From: Nitrososphaeria archaeon
GTDB taxonomy: Archaea; Thermoproteota; Nitrososphaeria; JACIWG01
Direction of reading: 5' to 3'
DNA: 9,049 nt
Assembly: GCA_029776125.1 (NCBI GenBank)
Contig: JARVJS010000154.1
Coordinates: 1-9,049, forward strand
Shown: piece after piece, positions 1 to 7,159 of the stretch
Layout of the letters: every line of letters begins with the position of its first letter
Numbering within the stretch: the stretch's first letter is position 1
Notes under the pieces: model-generated
Told to the model about the DNA's origin: nothing
The model's input: the letters and a program-made list of their open reading frames with translations, nothing else
Databases searched by the model: none
Translations under genes and position numbers: made by a program

Positions 1-1230
1 GAAAACAACAACGTTCTCCCTCCTGATCTCTATCTTCTTGCCTTCCTTCCTCAACTGTTCAAACTCCTTGGGCCTGAACTTCTCAACAGTAACCAGGAAG
101 ATTCCCCTCTTACCCTCGCCGCCCCACCTCAGAACCTCTATGAGCTCCCCTATGGAGCCGATTTTCTCAATGGGGACCTCTATGAAGGAGAAGTCCTTCT
201 CAATCTGCTCCTCCAGGTCCCTCCTGTCAACCATAACGAATACGCTCGGGTTACCTGCCTCAGGGCTGTGGAGGAGCTTCCAGGCTGAGAAGGCCATAGT
301 GTAGGTTTTACCGGAGCCCTGCCAGTGCCATATTAAGCCGAACCTCTTCTTCTCCTTGCCCTCGAGCGTGTTGATAACCCTGTTGAAAATCCTGTTCGAA
401 GCCCTGAACTGCATGTACCTAGCCATAACCTTAGTAAGCCTGTCCCTCTCCTTCCTGATGAAGATGAAGTTTCCAACAATGTCGAGAAGGTTCTGCCTCG
501 AGAGAAGACCGTAGATCGTCATCCTAAGGGTGTCGTCCTTCCTGAAACCCTCCTTCTTGAAGGGATAGGGGTCCTTCCAGACGGCTAGGAAACCCCTCTC
601 CTCTCCCTCACTCCTGAAAGCATTTGGAAAATAGTAGGTCTTAATGCCGTCCGTAGCTATTGAAAACTGAACATACTTGAACAGCTCGGGAGCCTGGTCC
701 TCATACCTCTTAACCTGCTTGTAGGCGTCAGTCCAGTCAACCCTCTCCAGAGTAGGGTTCTTACACTCTATGAGAACCAGGGGAATACCGTTGATCAAGA
801 GGACAACGTCAGCCCTAATATTACCCTTTGCTCCCTCAACCCTAAACTGGTTCGTCACAACAAAATCATTATTCTCAGTGTTCTTAAAGTCGACAAGCCT
901 CACAACTCTCTCCTTTCCTTCTTTCTGCAGGGGGACAACCAGGCCGTTCCTAAGCCTATCCAGGAAAATCCTTATGCCCTCAAGATTCGCTGGAATAGTC
1001 CTCAAAGACGTTACTATGAAGCTCAGGTCAGCATCAGTAAACTCGACACCCTTGTTTATCCTTATCAAAGCATTCTTCAAATCCTCGACAACCAGAGGAT
1101 CCTCGAAAACCCCGTCTCGCCTCCGCTTCATATCATCAGGATTTACATATTTCCAGTCGAGCTTCTTATCGAGCTCCTGAATGATGAAATCCTCGACAGT
1201 ACCTTTTTCTGTGTAAAGCATCCTATCCAT
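1..1230 (-). CDS. hsdR: Type I restriction enzyme HsdR subunit (N-terminal 410 codons, runs off left edge)
   Basis: HsdR is the motor and nuclease of a Type I restriction complex: it translocates DNA with ATP and cuts far from the recognition site. The frame is open for 410 codons to the window edge. The N-terminal PD-(D/E)xK nuclease is visible: D141 in RADVVLL, E155-C-K157 in LVLIECKNPT, and the family's QxxxY motif (Q172, Y176). The first RecA-like helicase lobe follows, with Walker A in WHWQGSGKTY (K308) and motif Ia in VMVDRRDLEEQ (331-342). The fragment stops at ENVVVF, where a DEAH box would be expected next. The full protein should be roughly 900-1100 aa. The ATG at 1230 overlaps the stop of the HEPN gene by 8 nt (ATGGATAG), implying translational coupling. 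A GGGTGG at 1233-1238 lies very close to this ATG, so the in-frame ATG at 1221 is an alternative start. It is GC-rich relative to the HEPN gene. Confidence 0.96.
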   Translation of the reverse strand, partial: MDRMLYTEKGTVEDFIIQELDKKLDWKYVNPDDMKRRRDGVFEDPLVVEDLKNALIRINKGVEFTDADLSFIVTSLRTIPANLEGIRIFLDRLRNGLVVPLQKEGKERVVRLVDFKNTENNDFVVTNQFRVEGAKGNIRADVVLLINGIPLVLIECKNPTLERVDWTDAYKQVKRYEDQAPELFKYVQFSIATDGIKTYYFPNAFRSEGEERGFLAVWKDPYPFKKEGFRKDDTLRMTIYGLLSRQNLLDIVGNFIFIRKERDRLTKVMARYMQFRASNRIFNRVINTLEGKEKKRFGLIWHWQGSGKTYTMAFSAWKLLHSPEAGNPSVFVMVDRRDLEEQIEKDFSFIEVPIEKIGSIGELIEVLRWGGEGKRGIFLVTVEKFRPKEFEQLRKEGKKIEIRRENVVVF

Positions 1231-2056
1231 GACCACCCTTTAATCCGTAATCTTGTTCAAGAGCATTAATGCAGGCTTCAACTTCGGATAAAATATCGGT
1301 TATACATTCAACAATTTCCAGACGGCTAGAGTAATAATCAGAAGGTTTTATCTCACCATCCGGGTAGCGAGTAAAGATATAGTGTGGGTAGGTTATTACA
1401 GAAAGAAGATAAAGACCTATAAAGGATGTTATTACACCAGATCTAAAAACTTCATCAATAGATTTTTTTAATTTTTCTGTCTGTCCACAAAGTAATGGTT
1501 TTAACAAGTCGAGGGAGATAACGATCCAAGGATGTATCTGGGTTTGTAGAATGACTTTCATTTTTTGAATTGAAGTGAGAAAGGATCGTATAACGGTTTT
1601 TGGCATCTTTGCAAGTTCATCTTGCTTCTCATTTATTATTTTTTCAACATCATCAATGTTCGTCTTTATCTCGGGATTAAGCATTTTGATTATGCCAATG
1701 TATTTTGTTACCCAGCTCTTTTCAAGAAGTTTTATAAAAACCAGAGGACTCTTATGCTTTATTTCCATAAGTTCCTCCTTACTTATAATGGATAATATTA
1801 GACCATAGGCTTTTGTTGTTTTCTCAACTGCTTGCTGGAGGTGATAAACAGATAACGAGAAAACTTGGTTTTCATATAAGAGTTTTGTAGCAGCAATATC
1901 ATCCTTTGCACATTTCAAGAAGCCCATGGCTAAATTCCTATTTTCCTTTTGCTTCTCAAGATTCTGGTTTTGCAACATTTTCTGAAATTCCTGCCACAAC
2001 TCAACAAGAGAACCGGCAACTCCTTCAATATCTGGTAAATCTTCAGAAACTGCCAT
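1223..2056 (-). CDS. HEPN-domain protein embedded in the Type I R-M operon
   Basis: This 277-aa protein carries a HEPN domain in two halves. The N-terminal half (about 43-110) has the signature YHLQQAVEKTTKAYGL at 71-86, equivalent to the usual YxLQQAxEKxxKA. The C-terminal half (about 200-263) ends with TRYPDGEIKPSDYY, the RYPD segment typical of the family, followed by a helix. Some 80-90 charged or helical residues (about 112-195) are inserted between the halves. No Rx4-6H ribonuclease motif is visible, so catalysis is uncertain. HEPN domains are common in toxin RNases and in accessory proteins of defence systems; a role with HsdMSR is inferred from position. The ATG at 2056 is chosen because GGTGA at 2064-2068 sits 7 nt upstream; the in-frame TTG at 2062 is too close to it. 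Its stop overlaps the hsdR start by 8 nt. AT-rich (about 33% GC in a sampled line, against about 53% in hsdR). Confidence 0.85.
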   Translation of the reverse strand: MAVSEDLPDIEGVAGSLVELWQEFQKMLQNQNLEKQKENRNLAMGFLKCAKDDIAATKLLYENQVFSLSVYHLQQAVEKTTKAYGLILSIISKEELMEIKHKSPLVFIKLLEKSWVTKYIGIIKMLNPEIKTNIDDVEKIINEKQDELAKMPKTVIRSFLTSIQKMKVILQTQIHPWIVISLDLLKPLLCGQTEKLKKSIDEVFRSGVITSFIGLYLLSVITYPHYIFTRYPDGEIKPSDYYSSRLEIVECITDILSEVEACINALEQDYGLKGGHG

Positions 2057-2085
2057 TTCCAATTCACCTTAACCCTAATTTTCAC

Positions 2086-2098
2086 TATATATAAACTT
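2086..2098 (-). promoter_or_regulatory. Candidate archaeal promoter for the HEPN-hsdR unit
   Basis: On the minus strand the spacer reads AAAGTTTATATATAG, a good archaeal TATA box preceded by a purine-rich BRE-like AAAG. Its centre (about 2091) predicts a transcription start near 2065, giving a leader of about 9 nt before the ATG at 2056. This suggests that the HEPN gene, and hsdR coupled to it, can be transcribed independently of hsdM-hsdS. Confidence 0.5.
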
Positions 2099-2099
2099 T

Positions 2100-2121
2100 A
2101 AAAAACTACACAAAAATAAAT
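2100..2121 (-). terminator. T-rich stretch after hsdS, possible archaeal terminator
   Basis: Immediately after the hsdS stop the minus strand reads TTTATTTTTGTGTAGTTTTT. Archaeal termination commonly occurs at such oligo-T tracts without a hairpin. It lies just upstream of the candidate HEPN promoter, so read-through from hsdM-hsdS may be only partial. Confidence 0.35.
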
Positions 2122-2123
2122 TT

Positions 2124-3296
2124 CTAATTCACCTTAACCCTAATTTTCCCAGTGAGAAGCAAATCCATCAATCCCTGTTTAATTCTTTCCAACTTTGCTT
2201 TTTCGCTTTTTTCAATTTCGAGCTTTTTGTCAATGGCTATGAGAATTTCAGCGATTTTTTGTTGTTCAGGAAAGGATAAATATGGTATCTTTAAATTTTC
2301 CAAGTCATCTTTAGTTATTGCTTTAAAAGTTGATCCCTTACCGAGATTTTCTAAGAAATTTTTGATTTTCTGCAAGTAATAGAAATAAAACCAATAAATC
2401 GCTTTCTGAGGATTAAATCGTATCGCAGCTAATCCTCTACCAATACATAACTTAAAAGGTGCTACATTAACGTCCCCTACAGGGGCTCTTACTGATATAA
2501 GAATATCATTTGGTTCCGCCATTTTGATTGGCTGTGAGCAATATGAGATGGGTGAAGGATACACCTCTCCAAACTCCATTTTCCCTTGAAGAAATGGTAA
2601 TCCTTTACCCTCCTCGTTATAAGTGCTTGAGGGAGGGGACTGCCCCATAATTATCTCAGCAATATTGCCGAGTCTAACAACTTCCCACTCTTTCGGAATC
2701 CTTCCAATCTCCGTATCCTTAAACTCCTTGTGCCCTATTCCCTTAGTTAAAAGCGTCTGCATCAAGCCCTTCTTCAAACGCTCAGTCTTAGCAATAACCT
2801 CATCAGTCCTCCGAATAGCCTCGTCAACAGTAGAAAGAACCTCAGCAATTTTACACTGTTCTGGGAGCGGTGGAAGCTGAATCTCAAATAAGTTTAGAAA
2901 AGTTTGTGTAATTATCGGGTGTGTCGTCTTGGCTGCAAATTGCTTGAGATTTTTGTGTTTAAGCAGATAGAAAACAAAGATAAGATGAACTTTAGATTTA
3001 TCATAACTTTCACTGTAAATCGCGTTATCACTTACCCATATTTTTCCCTGTCCTAAATGTATTTCTCCAGAGGCTCCGACTCTACCAATCACCAACGTAA
3101 AATCATTAGCTGCAAGAAACTTTGAAGTGTATCCCATTATTCCGTTTGCACCATAAACAGGAATTTCGCCATTTTCGATAATTTTTGGGCGTTCGCCGTT
3201 TCTTAACTCTAGAAGATTACCAAGCTTAACAATGCCCCAATCTTTAGGAATCCTTCCAATTAGTGTCTCTTTGAAACTGGTTTCTTTGTAGAACAT
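2124..3296 (-). CDS. hsdS: Type I restriction-modification specificity subunit HsdS
   Basis: HsdS selects the bipartite DNA target and bridges HsdM and HsdR. The 390-aa protein has the classical two-fold layout. TRD1 begins at IGRIPKDWGIVKLGN (13-27) and contains PVYGANGIMGY and LVIGRVGASG. The first conserved helix region has LPPLPEQCKIAEVLSTVDEA (141-160) and ERLKKGLMQTLLTKGI (172-187). TRD2 starts at the near repeat IGRIPKEWEVVRLGN (197-211) and contains FLQGKMEFGEVYP and ILISVRAPVGDV. The second conserved region has FPEQQKIAEILIAIDKKL (342-359) and RIKQGLMDLLLTGKI. The ATG lies 3 nt after the hsdM stop, with GGTGGT inside the last hsdM codons as ribosome binding site. The central conserved region (about 2695-2870) is GC-richer than both TRDs, consistent with exchange of the TRDs by recombination. 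Confidence 0.95.
   Translation of the reverse strand: MFYKETSFKETLIGRIPKDWGIVKLGNLLELRNGERPKIIENGEIPVYGANGIMGYTSKFLAANDFTLVIGRVGASGEIHLGQGKIWVSDNAIYSESYDKSKVHLIFVFYLLKHKNLKQFAAKTTHPIITQTFLNLFEIQLPPLPEQCKIAEVLSTVDEAIRRTDEVIAKTERLKKGLMQTLLTKGIGHKEFKDTEIGRIPKEWEVVRLGNIAEIIMGQSPPSSTYNEEGKGLPFLQGKMEFGEVYPSPISYCSQPIKMAEPNDILISVRAPVGDVNVAPFKLCIGRGLAAIRFNPQKAIYWFYFYYLQKIKNFLENLGKGSTFKAITKDDLENLKIPYLSFPEQQKIAEILIAIDKKLEIEKSEKAKLERIKQGLMDLLLTGKIRVKVN
2695..3260. repeat. 14-bp direct repeat at the start of the two HsdS halves
   Basis: GGAATCCTTCCAAT occurs at 2695-2708 and again at 3247-3260 on the plus strand. It encodes the IGRIP motif that opens each HsdS half repeat. Such repeats reflect the internal duplication of HsdS and can act as recombination points for swapping target recognition domains. 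Confidence 0.8.
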
Positions 3297-3299
3297 CAG

Positions 3300-4838
3300 T
3301 TAACCACCGATTGCCTTGGTTATTTCTGAAATATAGTTCTCCAACTTCTTTCCGATTTCTTCTCGCTCCTTCTCCAATTCTTTAAGCTCTGAAAACTCTT
3401 TCTTGATGTCTATTCTTTCAACCTCTTCAACTGGCATTACGTAGAGGGTGACGTTCAGGTTGTAATCGTTGTCTATGATTTCGTTTTTATCAACGACTCT
3501 TGAGAAACCAGTTATATCTGAAAATTTCCTGTAGGCTTCCACTATTCTCTCTATGTTTTTATCTGAAAGCGAGTTTAGTCTCCTAACTGAGGGGTGCGGT
3601 ATATACTCGATTGAAGCGTTGATGAAGAGTATTTTGCCTTTTCTCTTCGGGGGCTTATTCTTGTTGAAGATTATGATCGCCCCAGGTGCGCCAGTGTTGT
3701 AGAAAAGCTTCTCAGGCAGGAGGATGACGCTTTCAACCCAGTCTTTCTCAACAATCTTGCTCCTAACCTGCTTCTCAGCCCCTCCCCTGAACAAACAACC
3801 ATTATCAACAACAAGCCCAACCCTCCCATTGTCCTTGGCTGAGGAGAGCATGTGCTGAACCCAGGCCCAGTCTGCTGAGCTTTGCGGAGTGTAGCCGAGA
3901 ATGAACCTCTCCCTGAAGTCAGCCTTCTTAAGCCTCTCCTCGTTGTAACCATCCTGGTTCCAGGGGATGTTGGCTATGACCACGTCGAACTGCTTAAGCT
4001 TCCCGTTGTCTCTGAAACGTGGGTAGTCGAGAGTATCTCCGTTGGCAAGGTTAGCGTTCTTAATGTCGTGGAGGAGAAGGTTCATCTGGCATACGGCGTA
4101 GATCTCAGGGTTCCTCTCCTGACCGTAAAGGAACAGTTTCCTAGTCTCCTCCTCACCATATTTCTCAGCAACGTGTAGGTGTGAGATTATTAGCATGCCG
4201 CCTGAGCCGCAGCAGGGGTCGTAGACGCTTTCACCCGGCTTGGGGTCGAGGATTTCAACCATCAGCTTTATGACTTCTCTAGGGGTGTAGATCTCACCCT
4301 CCTTCGCCTTCTCGGGTGCGAACCTCATCAGAATATGCTCGTAAGCATCTCCGAGAATATCTGGCGAAACCTCCTCTCCGCCCAAGTCATACTTGTTGAA
4401 GAGCTCAACCAGCTGCCTAAGTAGCTCTCTGTTCTCCTGGTTGCGTGCGAACTCCAGGAAGTCAACCCTGTTTATAACGCCCTGAAGCTCCTTGTTAAGC
4501 TTCGCAACCTCAGATATCGCGGTAGCGAGTTTCTCAGGCAGGTCTCTAACGCTCCTAGTAACCTCATCCCAAAGATATTCTTTAGGGATGTTGAAAGCAT
4601 GGTAGACTTCTTTCTCAGCCTCTTTTTCAGCCTCCTTCTCAGATAAACCAGCCTCTTTAACGAGCCTCTGCACAGCCTGCTGCTTCTCAAACTTCCAAAG
4701 ATCGTTTAGCCTCTTAAGGAAAAGCAGCACAAGGATAAACTTGTAGTCCACGGCAGTCCTAATCAGGTCGGCAGCCCTATCTACGAGGGAGTTTAACTCT
4801 TCACGCGTCACCCTCCTGGGGAAAAGCGCCCTGGTCAT
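3300..4838 (-). CDS. hsdM: Type I restriction-modification methyltransferase HsdM (N6-adenine type)
   Basis: HsdM methylates adenine in the target with S-adenosylmethionine, and two copies pair with HsdS. The 512-aa length is normal. The N-terminal helical domain (about 12-150) starts RADLIRTAVDYKFILVLLFLKRL-like. The methyltransferase domain begins at GEIYTPREVIKLMVEIL (181-197). The SAM motif I is DPCCGSGGML (207-216). Motif IV reads ANIPWNQDGY (N290 to W293) where NPPF/Y/W is usual, so the second motif residue is Ile instead of Pro. The C-terminus is charged and helical, as expected for HsdS contact. It is the first gene of the operon; hsdS follows after 3 nt. GGAGG abuts the ATG, and a candidate TATA box lies about 35-45 nt upstream. 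The last third (after about 3655) is clearly AT-richer than the rest (about 37% against 63% GC in sampled lines). Confidence 0.97.
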   Translation of the reverse strand: MTRALFPRRVTREELNSLVDRAADLIRTAVDYKFILVLLFLKRLNDLWKFEKQQAVQRLVKEAGLSEKEAEKEAEKEVYHAFNIPKEYLWDEVTRSVRDLPEKLATAISEVAKLNKELQGVINRVDFLEFARNQENRELLRQLVELFNKYDLGGEEVSPDILGDAYEHILMRFAPEKAKEGEIYTPREVIKLMVEILDPKPGESVYDPCCGSGGMLIISHLHVAEKYGEEETRKLFLYGQERNPEIYAVCQMNLLLHDIKNANLANGDTLDYPRFRDNGKLKQFDVVIANIPWNQDGYNEERLKKADFRERFILGYTPQSSADWAWVQHMLSSAKDNGRVGLVVDNGCLFRGGAEKQVRSKIVEKDWVESVILLPEKLFYNTGAPGAIIIFNKNKPPKRKGKILFINASIEYIPHPSVRRLNSLSDKNIERIVEAYRKFSDITGFSRVVDKNEIIDNDYNLNVTLYVMPVEEVERIDIKKEFSELKELEKEREEIGKKLENYISEITKAIGG

Positions 4839-4871
4839 CCTCCACAGCCCTGAGAATAGTTTAGCCCATAG

Positions 4872-4882
4872 GCTTAAAAACC
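4872..4882 (-). promoter_or_regulatory. Candidate promoter of the hsdM-hsdS operon
   Basis: The minus strand reads GGTTTTTAAGC here, a TATA-like element. Its spacing predicts a start near 4850 and a leader of about 12 nt that carries the GGAGG next to the hsdM ATG. The spacer 4839-5097 separates two divergent genes and shows no other coding potential. Confidence 0.35.
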
Positions 4883-5043
4883 TTAGGTCGTGTCCTCAAA
4901 TCTTTACAAGAAAAGGGCTTCAGCCTGCTAGCCAGCAGCCTTGGAAACACTCTAACAACCCATTCTAATTTTTAGCCTCATTTATTTCTCGGTAACGAAT
5001 TTATTCTTATAGTAGCCTAGCTTCTCCAAGTAGCGAATGTTAA

Positions 5044-5053
5044 TTTATATAGG
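5044..5053 (+). promoter_or_regulatory. Candidate promoter of the rhomboid-type gene
   Basis: AATTTATATAGG is a strong TATA-like match about 50 nt upstream of the ATG at 5098 and would give a leader of roughly 20-25 nt. A second element, TTAATATAA at about 5072-5080, lies about 20 nt before the ATG and could drive a near-leaderless transcript instead. Confidence 0.45.
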
Positions 5054-5097
5054 AGAGATTTCAATTAAAATTAATATAACCCAAAGGATCGTCGTAA

Positions 5098-6456
5098 ATG
5101 AAGTTTACTAAATTGATATGGAAGAAGAAACTCTGGATATGTATGATAATTGTTTTTGTTTCAGTATCGTTTACTGTGTATTTGCTTGGAGATTACTTCT
5201 TGTTTCAAGATTTGAAACCGAGCCGTGCCCAATTCAGCCTAATGATCTGGACAAATGGAACTGTTAGAGGTTTCTCCTTTAACACGTATATAGGTAATTT
5301 TACACTTTCTGAAGTAGAAAGTATAAGTAACGATAAGTGTAAGGTTATCGCCAGAGGTGGGCCTGATTACGAAGACTTTTCATTCTTATCGGTAGACTTT
5401 TATAAAATAGATTCCAAAGAGCCAATACTGGTAACCTTCACGTCGTTCAGAAACATAACGAAACTAGCGTTTGACACATCCGCCGTGTTTTTCCGTTCTT
5501 ACCCATATCTCAATATCCAAGGAACATCACCAAATATTACTAAGGTTACCATTTACTTTGCAGCCTTCGCCAGAAACCGTCTAGGCATGGAAATGATTTT
5601 CGCAAGCAACTCCTATAAGGGAAACGTTAACGGCTCAAGAATAGAGGAGACGCCTTTTCCCCACTATAAAAGCTGGTTTTTAACCACCGCTATAGCATTT
5701 CTAGCTTTCTGCTCAATTTCCGCGACCTTAATAACAATTAATCTGCTTTTCCGCTTCGCATTGAAAAAGGATAGCAATTTGCTTAATTCTAAGATCCTAC
5801 GCAACATGTACGTCATAAGTAAGAATGCTCCCTGGTGCACACTAGCCATGGGCATTATAATGTTGGCGACTTATGTGTTCATAGGCACAGGCATGGATTT
5901 CATAATGCTCAATTGCTGTAGTGGCGTTTCTCTATGGGCTGAAACTCTTTTCTCATTCCTCTTCCATAGTGGATATAATCATTTACTCGGCAACATAATG
6001 GTTTTCATTCTCTCAGGGACAGCGATTGAACTATGGCTCAAGGGAAAAGGCAAGCTTTTCTGGTATTTCCTTCCGTTACTTTTGGACTTGCCGCTTGCCA
6101 TATTAAGCCTCTCTGAAGCAGGGTATCCTTCCGTGGGTGCCTCTTTTTGGATAATTGGCCAGTCCATTACATTAGGCTATTACGTATATTTCCACTGGGG
6201 TGATCTCAAGCTTAGAAATAAAAGGGATTTGATACTTGTTCTAATAACAGGATACTGCCTCCTAGGAGCTACATACAGATATCTTTCCTCCCTTATAACA
6301 TCACACTGGAAAGAAACGGATATGACGTTAGCAGTCGGTCACATAACCTTCGCAGTACTGTTTTACTTCACGCTCGAAGGATTATTCCACTATTGTAAGA
6401 AGAGTAAATGTTTACAGAAGCTTTGCGAAGAATTTATCTCTTGTGATAGCTTTTAG
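5098..6456 (+). CDS. Rhomboid-family intramembrane serine protease with extracytoplasmic N-terminal domain
   Basis: This 452-aa membrane protein has one N-terminal membrane segment (about 12-32). About 150 residues of beta-rich-looking sequence with many NxT/NxS sites follow, then a second segment (about 192-220) and a C-terminal rhomboid core. In the core, FLFHSGYNHLLGN (287-299) places H290, H295 and N299 with the same spacing as the TM2 residues of E. coli GlpG. SVGASFW (345-351) gives the GxS catalytic serine S349, and AVGHITF (412-418) gives the catalytic histidine H415. The dyad is therefore intact and an active protease cutting membrane-anchored proteins is likely; the substrate is unknown. 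The large N-terminal domain is not one I recognise. It is divergent from hsdM with about 259 bp between, so a functional link with restriction is not implied. Confidence 0.75.
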   Translation: MKFTKLIWKKKLWICMIIVFVSVSFTVYLLGDYFLFQDLKPSRAQFSLMIWTNGTVRGFSFNTYIGNFTLSEVESISNDKCKVIARGGPDYEDFSFLSVDFYKIDSKEPILVTFTSFRNITKLAFDTSAVFFRSYPYLNIQGTSPNITKVTIYFAAFARNRLGMEMIFASNSYKGNVNGSRIEETPFPHYKSWFLTTAIAFLAFCSISATLITINLLFRFALKKDSNLLNSKILRNMYVISKNAPWCTLAMGIIMLATYVFIGTGMDFIMLNCCSGVSLWAETLFSFLFHSGYNHLLGNIMVFILSGTAIELWLKGKGKLFWYFLPLLLDLPLAILSLSEAGYPSVGASFWIIGQSITLGYYVYFHWGDLKLRNKRDLILVLITGYCLLGATYRYLSSLITSHWKETDMTLAVGHITFAVLFYFTLEGLFHYCKKSKCLQKLCEEFISCDSF

Positions 6457-6562
6457 TTTGTGAATTAAAACGAAGAAACTACGTAATTCTACTAAGAATG
6501 AATATGGTAAAGGCAAACAACAGTATCAAAAGTAGTTAAGACTTAATATCCGTTGAGAATAG

Positions 6563-7042
6563 TTCATATGGGTAAATTTCGAAGTCTATCAAGGACACGT
6601 AGTAGAAGCAGGAATAGTAAATAAGGGGAAGAAAATAATCTTTAATATAACGCCTTCTATCCAAATATATCCAAATAAAAGCATCAAATAATCAACCAGT
6701 CAGACTGGTACGCGTTAAGATATACGGTAAAGATGTTATTACAAGTGAACATTCCATAAAAGACGAAAATTATATATGGGTTAATGAAAAAGGAGAAATT
6801 TTCACTATATTGAGATGGAATAAACTCAGGCAATATGATGAAGTAAAAATTGTTTACCTGCAAGTCCAGGATTTCGAGTAGCAATTTTAGGTGGAGATGT
6901 TACATACGAATTTTCTGAGTATACTTTGCTTAAACTTGAAGCCAACGTTACTTACCAACTCCTATTAACAGTCAAAGGTGATGATAATGAAGGAAACACC
7001 ATTATCAGCAAGAAGAAAATTAAAAGGAGAGTAAAACAGTAG
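6563..7042 (+). pseudogene. Broken gene for an unknown, beta-rich-looking protein (two frameshifts)
   Basis: Three consecutive open segments read as one protein if two frame changes are allowed. Segment 1 (6563-6691) contains VNFEVYQGHVVEAGIVNKG and KIIFNITPSIQIYPNKS. Segment 2 (from about 6684 to the stop at 6879) continues in another frame with NNQPVRLVRVKIYGKDVI and ENYIWVNEKGEIF. Segment 3 (from about 6866 to the stop at 7040) returns to the first frame with RVAILGGDVTYEFSEYTLL and LEANVTYQLLLTVKGDDNEG. The alternating hydrophobic pattern suggests a beta sandwich of an exported protein, but I do not recognise the family. No convincing start is present: stops lie just upstream and ATG 6568 is in the wrong frame, so the 5' end is probably lost. 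The two shifts cancel, so sequencing errors are an alternative. The stretch 6457-6562 holds nothing I can identify. Confidence 0.55.
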
Positions 7043-7087
7043 AAAATAAGCATAAGGAAAATTATAAATTAAAAAGGACTAAAGACT

Positions 7088-7159
7088 TTACTCTTCTTCC
7101 GGATCAGGTAGGTCCCAGTCGGAGTCCACTTTGACCTGGCCGAGCGTCTTCTCAAGCAG
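7088..7159 (-). pseudogene. C-terminal tail of an unrecognised minus-strand gene
   Basis: The minus strand reads LLEKTLGQVKVDSDWDLPD followed by PEEE and TAA. The acidic, proline-containing end looks like a genuine protein terminus, but upstream of about 7159 the same DNA codes on the other strand for an oxidoreductase fragment. It is therefore at most a truncated tail joined to a foreign fragment. The family is not recognised, and chance cannot be excluded for about 24 codons. Confidence 0.25.

Larger units (their letters stand above)
2061..2148. repeat. Perfect 23-bp direct repeat copying the hsdS 3' end
   Basis: Bases 2061-2083 and 2126-2148 are identical over 23 bp, 65 bp apart. The copy at 2126-2148 is the end of hsdS, encoding the last residues KIRVKVN. 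The copy at 2061-2083 is noncoding and sits directly upstream of the HEPN start. On the minus strand the noncoding copy supplies the GGTGA used as ribosome binding site for the HEPN gene. This looks like a duplication scar left when sequence was inserted behind hsdS. Confidence 0.9.

Noticed and set aside
770..1180. Plus-strand 136-codon ORF, serine-rich
   Set aside because: It is antisense to hsdR, which has clear nuclease and helicase motifs; its S/F/L-rich composition is typical of an antisense shadow.
2124..3296. HsdS as a fusion of two unrelated genes
   Set aside because: The two halves share matching IGRIPK(D/E)W starts, PEQxKIAE motifs and KxGLMxxLLT helices, the normal internal duplication of HsdS.
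3671..4178. ORFs of 93 and 98 codons overlapping hsdM in other frames
   Set aside because: HsdM motifs are intact through this stretch and the alternative frames show no family resemblance.
6684..6884. Minus-strand 66-codon hydrophobic ORF
   Set aside because: It is antisense to the better-supported broken plus-strand gene, and its low-complexity F/I/Y content is what antisense of K/E/N-rich coding gives.
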